Translations under genes and position numbers: made by a program
Shown here: in pieces, positions 7,929-15,592 of the stretch
Numbering within the stretch: the stretch's first letter is position 1
Layout: each line of letters starts with the position of its first letter
Assembly: GCF_014596085.1 (NCBI RefSeq)
Contig: NZ_JACCJY010000007.1
Span: forward strand, 163,993-227,992
Reading direction: 5' to 3'
Source of the DNA: Azospirillum tabaci
GTDB taxonomy: Bacteria; Pseudomonadota; Alphaproteobacteria; Azospirillales; Azospirillaceae
Length of the DNA stretch: 64,000 nucleotides
Notes under the pieces: generated by a model
What the model was told of the DNA's origin: nothing
The model's input: only the letters and a program-made list of their open reading frames with translations
Databases searched by the model: none

Positions 7929-9725
7929 TCAGTCCCCGTCCTGGCGCTGCTCCGCCGGCTTCTCGGCGCGGGTCAGATTGAAGGCGGTGTTGATCAGGGC
8001 GATGTGCGAGAAGGCCTGCGGGAAGTTGCCGACCAGCCGCTTCGCCGTCGTGTCGTACTCCTCCGACAACAGCCCCAAATCGTTGCGCAGGGCGAGCAGA
8101 CTGTTGAAGAGCGCCTCGGCCTCCGCCTGACGCCCTTGCAGCACATAGACGTCGGCCAGCCAGAAGGAGCAGGCGAGGAACACCCCCTCCCCGTCGGGAA
8201 GCCCGTCGTCGGTCCTTTCCGTCCGGTAGCGCATGACCAACCCGCCCCGGAGCAACTCCTGCTCGATGGCGGCGACGGTGCCCCGGATGCGGGGATCGTC
8301 CACCGGCAGGAAACCGAGCATCGGCAGCATCAGCAGCGCCGCGTCGACGTGGCTGGCGCCGTAATACTGGACGAAGCTGTTCCGCTCCCTCGAATAGCCT
8401 TTGGCGCAGACATCCTCGAAAATGGCCAGCCGCAGCGCCTTCCAGCGATCCAGCGGCGCGTCCAGGCCGAACTTCTCCGCGCTCTTCACCATGCGGTCAA
8501 CGGCGACCCAGGCCATCACCTTGGAATGGGTGAAATGCCGCGCGCCGCCGCGCACCTCCCAAATGCCCTCGTCGGGCTGGTCCCACACCGATTCCATGTG
8601 GTCGAGCAAGGCGCACTGCACGCGCCAGGCTTCCGGCCTGATCTCGATGCCGCGCATCCGCGCCTGATGCGCCGCGTCCATCATCTCGCCATAGACGTCG
8701 AGCTGGAGCTGGGGAGCCGCGGCGTTGCCGACGCGGACCGGACTCGCGCCCTCGTAGCCCGGCAGCCAGGGCACCTCCCATTCCAGCAAACGCCGCTCCC
8801 CGGCGATGCCGTACATGATCTGGATTTGTTGGGGACTGCCGGCGATGGTGCGCATGCCCCAGTCGCGCCAGTCCCGCGCCTCCTGCAGATAGCCGGCGTT
8901 CATCAGCGCCAGCAGGGTCAAAGTGGCGTCACGCAGCCAGCAGTAGCGGTAGTCCCAGTTCCGCACCCCGCCGAGCTGTTCGGGAAGGGAGGTGGTCGGC
9001 GCCGCGACGATGCCTCCGGTCGGGCGGTAGGTCAGCGCCTTCAGCGTGACCAGCGAGCGCACCACCGCGTCCCGCCAGGGGCCGCTGTACGCGCAGCGCC
9101 CGCTCCACTCCTCCCAGAAACGCTCGCTCTCGGTCAGGGCCTGCTCGGCATCGACCGGCTGCGGCAATGGCAGGTGCGAGGGGGAATAGGTCATCACGAA
9201 GCTGATGCTCTCACCCTCCGCCACGGTGAAGTCGGCGACGGTGCTCAGATCCTCGCCATGGATCGGGGCGCTGGTGTGCAGAACGACCATGTCCGGCCCG
9301 GCGATGGCGCGCAGGGTGTGTGGGCCGATCCGCGTCACCCACGGCACGACGTGCCCGTAGCCGAAGCGCAGCGTCAGGTCCATCCGCATGGCGACGCGCC
9401 CGCGCCGCCCGCGCAGGATGCGCACGACGTCCGACGCCGCGCCGCGCGGGGGCATGAAGTCGATCATCGTGACCGCGCCCTCCGCCGTCTCGAACTCCGT
9501 TTCCAGGATCAGGCTGTCGCCGCGGTAGCGCCGGGTCGTGCGGGCGTCGGGATCGCTCGGACGCAGCAGCCAGCGCCCGTTCTCCGGCGTGCCCAGCAGC
9601 GCGGCGAAGCAGGCGTCGGAATCGAAGCGCGGCCAGCACAGCCAGTCGATGGAGCCTTCGAGGGACAAAAGGGCTGCGGTCTCGCAGTCTCCCAGAAGGG
9701 CGTAGTCCTCGATGCGGGAGGCCAT
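7929..9725 (-). CDS. Glycoside hydrolase family 15 protein (trehalase/glucoamylase-like)
   Basis: The protein has 598 aa. The N-terminal beta-sandwich domain typical of bacterial GH15 enzymes starts with EDYALLGDCETAALLSLEGS and SIDWLCWPRFDS. The (alpha/alpha)6 catalytic domain includes the family block GGVRNWDYRYCWLRDATLT and the EGVFLACSFWLAD block near the C-terminus. Family members hydrolyse alpha-glucosidic bonds (trehalose, dextrins). No signal peptide is present, so it acts in the cytoplasm, consistent with turnover of stored trehalose or glycogen-type glucan. A consensus EcfG promoter sits 36-60 bp before the start codon, suggesting induction in the general stress response. Confidence 0.92.
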   Translation of the reverse strand: MASRIEDYALLGDCETAALLSLEGSIDWLCWPRFDSDACFAALLGTPENGRWLLRPSDPDARTTRRYRGDSLILETEFETAEGAVTMIDFMPPRGAASDVVRILRGRRGRVAMRMDLTLRFGYGHVVPWVTRIGPHTLRAIAGPDMVVLHTSAPIHGEDLSTVADFTVAEGESISFVMTYSPSHLPLPQPVDAEQALTESERFWEEWSGRCAYSGPWRDAVVRSLVTLKALTYRPTGGIVAAPTTSLPEQLGGVRNWDYRYCWLRDATLTLLALMNAGYLQEARDWRDWGMRTIAGSPQQIQIMYGIAGERRLLEWEVPWLPGYEGASPVRVGNAAAPQLQLDVYGEMMDAAHQARMRGIEIRPEAWRVQCALLDHMESVWDQPDEGIWEVRGGARHFTHSKVMAWVAVDRMVKSAEKFGLDAPLDRWKALRLAIFEDVCAKGYSRERNSFVQYYGASHVDAALLMLPMLGFLPVDDPRIRGTVAAIEQELLRGGLVMRYRTERTDDGLPDGEGVFLACSFWLADVYVLQGRQAEAEALFNSLLALRNDLGLLSEEYDTTAKRLVGNFPQAFSHIALINTAFNLTRAEKPAEQRQDGD

Positions 9726-9760
9726 GGCACGCTCTCGAACGATTGGGGAGGCCCTTGGGC

Positions 9761-9785
9761 AACGGCCTGCGACCGCTCCGGTTCC
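9761..9785 (-). promoter_or_regulatory. EcfG (general stress response) promoter of the GH15 gene
   Basis: On the minus strand this reads GGAAC-N16-CGTT, the consensus of alphaproteobacterial EcfG sigma factors. The -35 element is the complement of 9781-9785 and the -10 element the complement of 9761-9764. It is oriented toward the GH15 start at 9725 and leaves a 5' leader of roughly 25-30 nt. Confidence 0.75.
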
Positions 9786-9910
9786 CTCCGGTTAAGACCC
9801 TGAGCCGACGAAGGTCGATCGTCCGGTTTGACGATTCTGGCCGTCCGGCCCACGTGGTAGCGTTTTCGTCCGCCGCCCCCATCGCCGCAGGACGACGCAA
9901 CGAGGCCACC

Positions 9911-11416
9911 ATGAAAACCGGACGCGCCACGCCCCGGCGGCATTCCCCCCGCCCCGTCCACCTCGTGGCGGCGGCTCTCCTTCTTGCCGGCCTTCCGATG
10001 ACGGCGGCGGGAGCGGAGCCCCCCACCATCTCCCTGCGGCCGGGAAACGACATCCAGGCGGCGGTGGACCGCCATCCCCCCGGCACGCGCTTCCGGCTGG
10101 AGGCCGGTATCCACCGCCTGCAGTCCATCGTGCCGAAGGACCGCAACCGGTTCGAGGGCGCCCCCGGTGCCGTGCTGAGCGGAGCGCGAAAGCTGACCGC
10201 CTTCGTCCGCCGCGGCTCCGTCTGGGTGGCCCGAGGGCAGACACAGGAGGGCTGGGTCAACGCGGCGGAGTTCTGCCGCTCCGGCTTTCCCCGCTGCGCC
10301 CGTCCGGAGGACCTGTTCATCGATGACACGCCGATGCTGCATGTCGGCAACCGGTCCGCCGTCGGACCGGGGCGCTGGTTCTTCGACTACGACGCCGACG
10401 AGATCCTGATCGGCGACGATCCCACCGGGCGGACCGTGGAGACCAGCGTCATCCCCCGTGCCTTCGGTGGCAGGGCGTCGGGCGTCGTTATCCAGACGCT
10501 GACCATCGAGAAATACGCAGCCCCGATCCAGGCCGCCGCCGTGGACGCGGAGTTCGGCCCCGGCTGGACCGTCCGCAACACCGTCCTGCGCTTGAACCAT
10601 GGCGTCGGCGTCAACGCCGGCAGCGGCAGCCGCATCCTCGGCAACCGCATCATCGACAACGGCCACGCCGGCTTTTCCGGGTCGGGGACGGATTTCCTGA
10701 TCGCCGGCAACGAGATCGCCCGCAACGGCTATGCCGGCGTCGACTTCTATTGGGAGGGGGGCGGCGGCAAGATCACCGAGTCCGGCGGCGGCGGACTCAT
10801 CCGCGGCAACTGCGTCCACGACAATGTGGGCGCCGGGATCTGGGCCGACATCGACGTGCACCGGCTGGTGATCGAGGACAATCTGGTCTTCGGCAACGCC
10901 GACAACGGCATCACCTACGAGATCAGCTACGACGGGGTGATCCGCAACAACCGGGTCGCCGACAACGGGCAGCGCGGCCAGGGCTGGTTCTGGGGCGCCC
11001 AGATCCTGATCTCCAGCGCGCAGGGCGTGAAGGTCTACGGCAACGACATCGACGTACCGGGCGGCTACGGCAACGCGGTGATGGTGGTGTCCCAGGACCG
11101 CGCGCCCTACACCCCCGCCGTCGGCAACGAGATCTTCGAAAACCGCATCGTCATCCGCAACGCCGACGCGCGCATTGGCGCCGTCACCGACGTGGACGCC
11201 GACAACGCCTTGGTCGCCGCCGGCAACCGCCTGTACAGCAACCGCTACCATCTGGCGGATTTGGGGAAGCGCGTCTGGTTCTGGAACGACGCGGAGGCCG
11301 ACTGGAACGCCATCCGTGCCCAGGGGCAGGAGACGGGAAGCGTCGTCCATGCCGGCATTCCACAGAAGACGTCGCTGACCTGCCCCTCCATGGTCCACCA
11401 GGACAGGAGTCGATGA
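9911..11416 (+). CDS. Exported right-handed parallel beta-helix protein
   Basis: ATG 9911 starts a 501-aa protein with an Arg-rich n-region, hydrophobic core (VAAALLLAGLPMTAAG) and likely signal-peptidase site after AGA, so it is probably exported by Sec. The mature part opens with RPGNDIQAAVDRHPPGT, typical for the entry strand of pectin-lyase-like beta-helices, and continues with Asn/Gly-rich coils (GNRIIDNGHAG, GNEIARNGYAG, RNNRVADNG). Family members are polysaccharide lyases, hydrolases or epimerases. The specific activity is unknown. It is a clear paralogue of the N-terminal half of the large protein at 34509-37328, which suggests both work on the same polysaccharide. Confidence 0.85.
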   Translation: MKTGRATPRRHSPRPVHLVAAALLLAGLPMTAAGAEPPTISLRPGNDIQAAVDRHPPGTRFRLEAGIHRLQSIVPKDRNRFEGAPGAVLSGARKLTAFVRRGSVWVARGQTQEGWVNAAEFCRSGFPRCARPEDLFIDDTPMLHVGNRSAVGPGRWFFDYDADEILIGDDPTGRTVETSVIPRAFGGRASGVVIQTLTIEKYAAPIQAAAVDAEFGPGWTVRNTVLRLNHGVGVNAGSGSRILGNRIIDNGHAGFSGSGTDFLIAGNEIARNGYAGVDFYWEGGGGKITESGGGGLIRGNCVHDNVGAGIWADIDVHRLVIEDNLVFGNADNGITYEISYDGVIRNNRVADNGQRGQGWFWGAQILISSAQGVKVYGNDIDVPGGYGNAVMVVSQDRAPYTPAVGNEIFENRIVIRNADARIGAVTDVDADNALVAAGNRLYSNRYHLADLGKRVWFWNDAEADWNAIRAQGQETGSVVHAGIPQKTSLTCPSMVHQDRSR

Positions 11417-11771
11417 CCTTGCCCTCGGCCCATTCTTTCCTTGGGAGCGAAGTTCACGCATCCCGACAAGTAAAGGTTTCAGCGCCACTGTTACAGATTT
11501 GAAAAAGTTACTAATTTGGGGGTACTTTGCGGATATCCGCGCACAGTATTATGATCTTGTTTGCGATTGACGGTCAAAACGGGCTGCGATGTTATAGGTT
11601 CGAAGCGGTCGCACAGACCTCTTGCAGCATCGCCTTCCCGCTTGATCCGGTTCATTTGATCGAACAGCGCCAAAGTCATCGCTCCGGTGATGTCGGCGGC
11701 GACCCTTGCGACGATCATGGACGGTTCCACGGAGTGGCGTGTCCATGGCGTGTGGCTGAGGGAGATTATGT
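11417..11771. other. 355-bp intergenic region upstream of the first LuxR-type regulator
   Basis: The first 130 bp are AT-richer than the surroundings and are the likely promoter region. They contain a perfect 12-bp palindrome at 11529-11540. No coding frame with a ribosome-binding site is seen. Confidence 0.5.
11529..11540. promoter_or_regulatory. Perfect palindrome, possible operator
   Basis: GCGGATATCCGC is its own reverse complement and lies in the AT-rich part of the intergenic region, about 230 bp before the regulator start at 11772. It could be an autoregulatory site. No second copy was found upstream of the paralogous genes. Confidence 0.3.
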
Positions 11772-12644
11772 ATGTTGCCGTGCAAAGACGGAACGCGCCT
11801 GCCCAACGCCTTCCGCCGCGCTCCATCGGTCACATCCTACGCCTCCAACCACCTCCTGGCCGCCAATCCCTTGACCGCCGCCCCCATGAACGACCCCGGC
11901 TCGTTCGGGTCCTATTACCGGATGTCCGGGGGGGCGCGGCCGCTGGGGGAGGATCAGATCGTCACGGCCATCCTGCACGACGAAACGCCGCTGACGCGGG
12001 AAAGCCTGTCCACCAGCCTGAACCTGTGCGGACGGGGGGTGCGGGTGCTGACGGCGGCGTCCCTGGCCGATCTGGAAAGCGCGGTGCGGCAGGACGGGGC
12101 ACCAGACGTGGCGCTGGCCAATTTCAGCGGGCGGCTCACCTCCGATCCCGAATTCCGCTCAAGGCTGGCCGAGCTGCTGGAGGTGCTGGACGGCATACCA
12201 TTGATCATGCTGTCGGATTCCGATGAGACGGCGACCGCGCTGGAGGCCATCCGCCAGGGCGCGCACGGCTATATCTCCACCACCGTGGGCCTGACCATGG
12301 CGCTGGAGGCGATCCGTCTGGTCGCGGCGGGCGGCATCTTCGTTCCGGCACCCATCCTGCACCGGTTGATCACCGACCAGGCCGGGGTGCCGGACCCGGT
12401 GCTTCAGGCCGCCTTATCCGTCCCGCCACCCGCGGTCAACGGCAAGCCCCATCTGACGCAACTGACCCCGCGCCAGCTCGCCGTCCTGGAATGCCTTCAG
12501 GAAGGCAAGCCGAACAAGGTCATCGCCCACGAGCTGGGGATGCGGGAAAGCACCGTCAAAGTGCATGTGCGGAACATCCTGCGGCGGCTCGGTGCCACCA
12601 ACCGGACGGAAGCGGTGTGCCGGGTCATGCGCGAGGAAGAGTGA
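11772..12644 (+). CDS. LuxR/NarL-type regulator with pseudo-receiver (paralogue 1)
   Basis: GGAG at 11761 and 7-nt spacing support ATG 11772; the product has 290 aa. About 60 poorly conserved residues precede a receiver-like domain (VTAILHDETPLTRESL...) and a GerE/LuxR HTH (LTPRQLAVLECLQEGKPNKV ... STVKVHVRNILRRL). In the receiver the phospho-acceptor Asp is replaced by Asn117 (VALANFSG), and the usual Lys in the GxxGYxxK block is missing (GAHGYISTT). The regulator is therefore unlikely to be controlled by His-Asp phosphotransfer. It is one of four related genes between 11.7 and 15.5 kb next to the exopolysaccharide locus. Confidence 0.88.
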   Translation: MLPCKDGTRLPNAFRRAPSVTSYASNHLLAANPLTAAPMNDPGSFGSYYRMSGGARPLGEDQIVTAILHDETPLTRESLSTSLNLCGRGVRVLTAASLADLESAVRQDGAPDVALANFSGRLTSDPEFRSRLAELLEVLDGIPLIMLSDSDETATALEAIRQGAHGYISTTVGLTMALEAIRLVAAGGIFVPAPILHRLITDQAGVPDPVLQAALSVPPPAVNGKPHLTQLTPRQLAVLECLQEGKPNKVIAHELGMRESTVKVHVRNILRRLGATNRTEAVCRVMREEE

Positions 12645-12720
12645 GCCAGGCCAGAAGAAACGGCGCGGGGAAAGGTCCCGCACCGCTTCTCCGCAGCGCC
12701 ATCCAATCAGGGCCACCCAA

Positions 12721-13491
12721 TCAGGGCTGATTCGATTCCAGGGCCGCGCCACGCGACAAATGGGCGTGCGCCATGAAAGCGGCCTCCGTCCGGTTGGTGG
12801 CGCCCAGCTTCTTGAGCACGTTGCGCACATGGGCCTTGGCGGTGTTCTCGCACATGCCCAGCATGTAGGCGATGAGCTTGTTCGACTTGCCCTCGCGCAT
12901 GCAGGTCAGCACGGCCATTTCCCGCGGCGTCAGCCCGCCGATCCGGTCCGTCACCGGCACGGAGACGCCCGGCGGCGGGGTCTGCGGAACGGCGATGCCG
13001 CCCGGCACCGGCGCGATCAGCGATTGCAGGGACGTGGCGGGCACGAAGGTTCCCCCGGCGGCCACCAGCCGGATCGCCTCCAGCATGACCCCCAAGCCGA
13101 GGCTGGGCACGATGTAGCCGCGCACGCCGAGGCGCAGGCTTTCCAGAATCATCCCGCCGTCGTCGCGGTCCGAGATGATGACCAGCGGCACCGGCAGGCA
13201 AGCCGACACGGCGTCGCGGATGGCCGCGCACAGGACGTCATTCAGTCCCATTTGCGCACCGATGTTGCACAACACGACCTCGGTCCGCCCGTCCCGTGCC
13301 AGCACACCGGCGGCGTCCTTCAGCGAGGCCACCGATCGCACGGTCATGTCCTGGCACAGCGTGCCAAGGCCGAGCGAGAAGCAATCCCTGGTCAGGCTGT
13401 TCGGGTCCACCAGGACCACGGCGATCCCTGGGGCGATCCCTGGCACGATCCCTAGGGCGATCCCCGGTTGCTGCTTGATTTCCGTCGTCAT
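12721..13491 (-). CDS. LuxR/NarL-type regulator with pseudo-receiver (paralogue 2)
   Basis: Start chosen at ATG 13491-13489, which has AAGGGGAG upstream; a start at 13584 lacks such a site. The 256-aa product has a receiver-like domain (IAVVLVDPNSLTRDCFS) with Asn76 in place of the phospho-acceptor Asp (VVLCNIGAQ) and GYIVPS where the conserved Lys should be, then a LuxR-type HTH from about residue 187 (LTPREMAVLTCMREGKSNKL). The N-terminus encodes GIALGIVPGIAPGIA, from a 12-bp DNA tandem repeat. It is transcribed toward paralogue 1, so the two genes converge. Confidence 0.88.
   Translation of the reverse strand: MTTEIKQQPGIALGIVPGIAPGIAVVLVDPNSLTRDCFSLGLGTLCQDMTVRSVASLKDAAGVLARDGRTEVVLCNIGAQMGLNDVLCAAIRDAVSACLPVPLVIISDRDDGGMILESLRLGVRGYIVPSLGLGVMLEAIRLVAAGGTFVPATSLQSLIAPVPGGIAVPQTPPPGVSVPVTDRIGGLTPREMAVLTCMREGKSNKLIAYMLGMCENTAKAHVRNVLKKLGATNRTEAAFMAHAHLSRGAALESNQP
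13421..13468 (-). repeat. Four tandem 12-bp units inside the paralogue 2 gene
   Basis: Four 12-bp units (plus-strand consensus GCGATCCCTGGG) run in frame through codons about 8-23, adding a Gly-Ile-Ala/Pro stretch directly in front of the first strand of the pseudo-receiver. The copies differ by one to three bases. Confidence 0.85.
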
Positions 13492-14199
13492 CCGCTCCCC
13501 TTTCCGTAAAACGACAATTCTCCTCACCTCGTCAAACCAGGGTTGCTGGCCTTTGCCCACCACAACCGGCAAAAGAGGCTTCAATTTTCGGGTGAGCGCG
13601 TCCGCCCGCGGATACTCGGAAAGATTTCATTTTTTTCATTTTCAGCGCCTTTCCCTGCCGACCACACGGATTGTTTCTGTTGGAAGATCATCAGGAATGC
13701 TTGCGCGGTTTGCATTTGATGCATTCAACGTTACCAGAACATTCGGCCCGGTAAATACGCACTTCGATGCAGGGTCGCGGCGGGTCGGCGTTTTATTCCG
13801 TACCCATTCCGGCGCCCATGAAACCGTGCTTCCCGGGACGCGTACGCCTTTGTGAGGATGGGAGCGGCGTGGGGTATTTATTCCACCTTACCCCACTGCC
13901 GGACCGAGGGAGACCATCGTCCGCCACCCTCTTCTTTGCGATCGAAAGAACAGGACCAAACGGCACAAATCAGAGAACGGTGCGCTCTGACCAATGGAAA
14001 GACCACAAGGACAAGACATTGCGCTTCCGGATGGTGAACACAGAAGCCTCTCCGGAAAACACGGCATCCCGATGGAAGCACTTCAAATAGGAGGTAAAGG
14101 CAAAGTCCGACGTAGTTATTTATGCGCGGGATTGACATTGACGAAAGCTTGGGTGCAGCGCAGCATAAGACCAGCAGAATGGGTTGGGAGGCATGCTTC
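13492..14199. other. 708-bp divergent intergenic region between two LuxR-type regulators
   Basis: This AT-richer region (especially 13600-13760) carries the promoters of paralogues 2 (minus) and 3 (plus). It contains a nested inverted repeat at 13695-13726 and an isolated AGGAGG at 14089-14094 that is not followed by a plausible start. Frames crossing the region look non-coding. Confidence 0.5.
13695..13726. promoter_or_regulatory. Nested inverted repeat, possible operator
   Basis: The outer arms GAATGC (13695-13700) and GCATTC (13721-13726) enclose an inner dyad TGCAT-TTG-ATGCA (13711-13723). It lies in the AT-rich part between two divergent regulators and could be a binding site for one of them. 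Confidence 0.3.
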
Positions 14200-14973
14200 A
14201 TGGCATCGAGCGGGAAGGCGGTTCCCTCGCCCTGTGCCGCCGCACGCGGTCCGGGAGCGGTGAACGGGGGCCGGGGCATCGCGGCCCTTCTTCTGGATGA
14301 AACGCCGTTGACCCGTGAAAGCCTGTCCGCCGGCCTCAGCCTGCGCGACCCATCTCTGAAGTTGCGGACCGCGGCGTCACTGGGCGAGGCGAAGGCGATG
14401 CTCGCCGCCGGAACGCCCCCCGCCGTCGTGCTGTGCAACGTCGTCAGCCTGACCCCGCCGAACGGCAACGTCCTGGCGACATTGCGCGACGTTGCCGGTG
14501 CCTTCGGTGGCACGCCGCTGGTCGTTCTGTCCGATGGGGAGGAGGAGGACCTGCCCTTGGAAGCCAGTCGGCTGGGCGTACGGGGGTGTCTGCCGACCAA
14601 CGTCGGCCTCGCCGTGGCCCAGGAAGCGCTGCGTCTGGTCGCGAGCGGCGGCACCTTCTTCCCCTCCCCCTTCCTCCACCGCCTGCTGCAGCGTCGCGAG
14701 GCCACCGAAGACGACCCGCCCGCGCCATCCGGCGCAGCGGCGCTGACGGCGCGTCAGCGCGGCGTGCTGCAACGGCTTCGCGAGGGGAAATCGAACCGCG
14801 TCATCGCGCAGGAACTGGGGATCAGCGAGAACACGGCGAAGGTTCATGTCCGCGGCATCTTGCGGGCGCTGGGGGCCTCCAACCGCGCCGAGGCGGTGCG
14901 CAAGGCCTGGCAATCGGCCGAACCGGCCGCTCAGGAGTCGGTCAGCCGGGATCTGAACCGGAATCGGGACTGA
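14200..14973 (+). CDS. LuxR/NarL-type regulator with pseudo-receiver (paralogue 3)
   Basis: ATG 14200 follows GGGAGG (14186-14191) by 8 nt and is preferred over an ATG at 14122 that has no ribosome-binding site. The 257-aa product has a receiver-like domain (IAALLLDETPLTRESLSAGL) with Asn80 at the phospho-acceptor position (VVLCNVVS) and no conserved Lys (GCLPTNVG), followed by a LuxR-type HTH (LTARQRGVLQRLREGKSNRV ... NTAKVHVRGILRAL). The DETPLTRESLS block is shared almost unchanged with paralogue 1, showing recent duplication. The 3' end overlaps the convergent paralogue 4 by 32 bp. Confidence 0.88.
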   Translation: MASSGKAVPSPCAAARGPGAVNGGRGIAALLLDETPLTRESLSAGLSLRDPSLKLRTAASLGEAKAMLAAGTPPAVVLCNVVSLTPPNGNVLATLRDVAGAFGGTPLVVLSDGEEEDLPLEASRLGVRGCLPTNVGLAVAQEALRLVASGGTFFPSPFLHRLLQRREATEDDPPAPSGAAALTARQRGVLQRLREGKSNRVIAQELGISENTAKVHVRGILRALGASNRAEAVRKAWQSAEPAAQESVSRDLNRNRD

Positions 14974-15472
14974 CCGTACCGCCGCCATGGATCAGCCGCA
15001 GGGCGGCAATCACCTCGGCCAGCGGCATCCGGCCACTCAGCACCCCCCGCAGGCCGAGGCGCACCGAGGCGGCGGTCACCGCCGCGCCGGGCCGGTCGGC
15101 CAGGACCGCGATGGGAGGATGAGGGCCGCCGCCCGACAGCGCGTCCAGAAGCTGGCCGACGCTGCCTTTCGCCGGGTCGGCGCGCCCGATGCTCACGAGA
15201 ACCACGTCGGTGCCGCGCAGGGCGGCCGGAAGATCGGCCAGCGCCGCGGCGCTGCGGCGATGGCTGACGGCCACGTCCGGCGCGAAGGCGTTGATGGCGG
15301 CGGCGAGGCTTTCGCCGAACAGCGAGCGGTCGTCGATCAGCAGAACGGCGATCGGTGCCCGCCCCCCGGTCCGCCCGTTCGGGTGCGGAGGAATGGCGGC
15401 GCCCCGCGCGCCGGAGGGCGCACGGGGCATGAACTCTCGACGGATACCGGCCAGCGCGTCCAAGCCAACCAT
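14942..15472 (-). CDS. Receiver-like protein without HTH (paralogue 4)
   Basis: This 176-aa protein resembles the pseudo-receiver part of its three neighbours (IAVLLIDDRSLFGESLAAAI; later GLRGVLSGR and AALRLIHGGGTVSP) but ends where the others continue into the HTH. The phospho-acceptor position is Ser94 (VVLVSIGRAD). It cannot bind DNA through a LuxR domain. It might pair with the other three as a heterodimer partner or inhibitor, or be a degenerating copy. The start at 15472 lacks a strong ribosome-binding site. The end overlaps paralogue 3 by 32 bp, so truncation may have come with that overlap. Confidence 0.7.
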   Translation of the reverse strand: MVGLDALAGIRREFMPRAPSGARGAAIPPHPNGRTGGRAPIAVLLIDDRSLFGESLAAAINAFAPDVAVSHRRSAAALADLPAALRGTDVVLVSIGRADPAKGSVGQLLDALSGGGPHPPIAVLADRPGAAVTAASVRLGLRGVLSGRMPLAEVIAALRLIHGGGTVSPDSGSDPG

Positions 15473-15592
15473 GGCTGTGTCTTTCGGAATCGGGAGATCC
15501 CAGCCGGCGTCCGTGACGGACCGCCGCTGCCGCGGGGACGGTCCGTTCAGGGCACCGGTGCGTGACCGGAGTCGGCGGGCGGAGCGCCCGCG

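Noticed and set aside
13767..14090. 107-codon frame between the divergent LuxR-type genes
   Set aside because: No ribosome-binding site, composition unlike neighbouring genes, and it lies in the promoter region.
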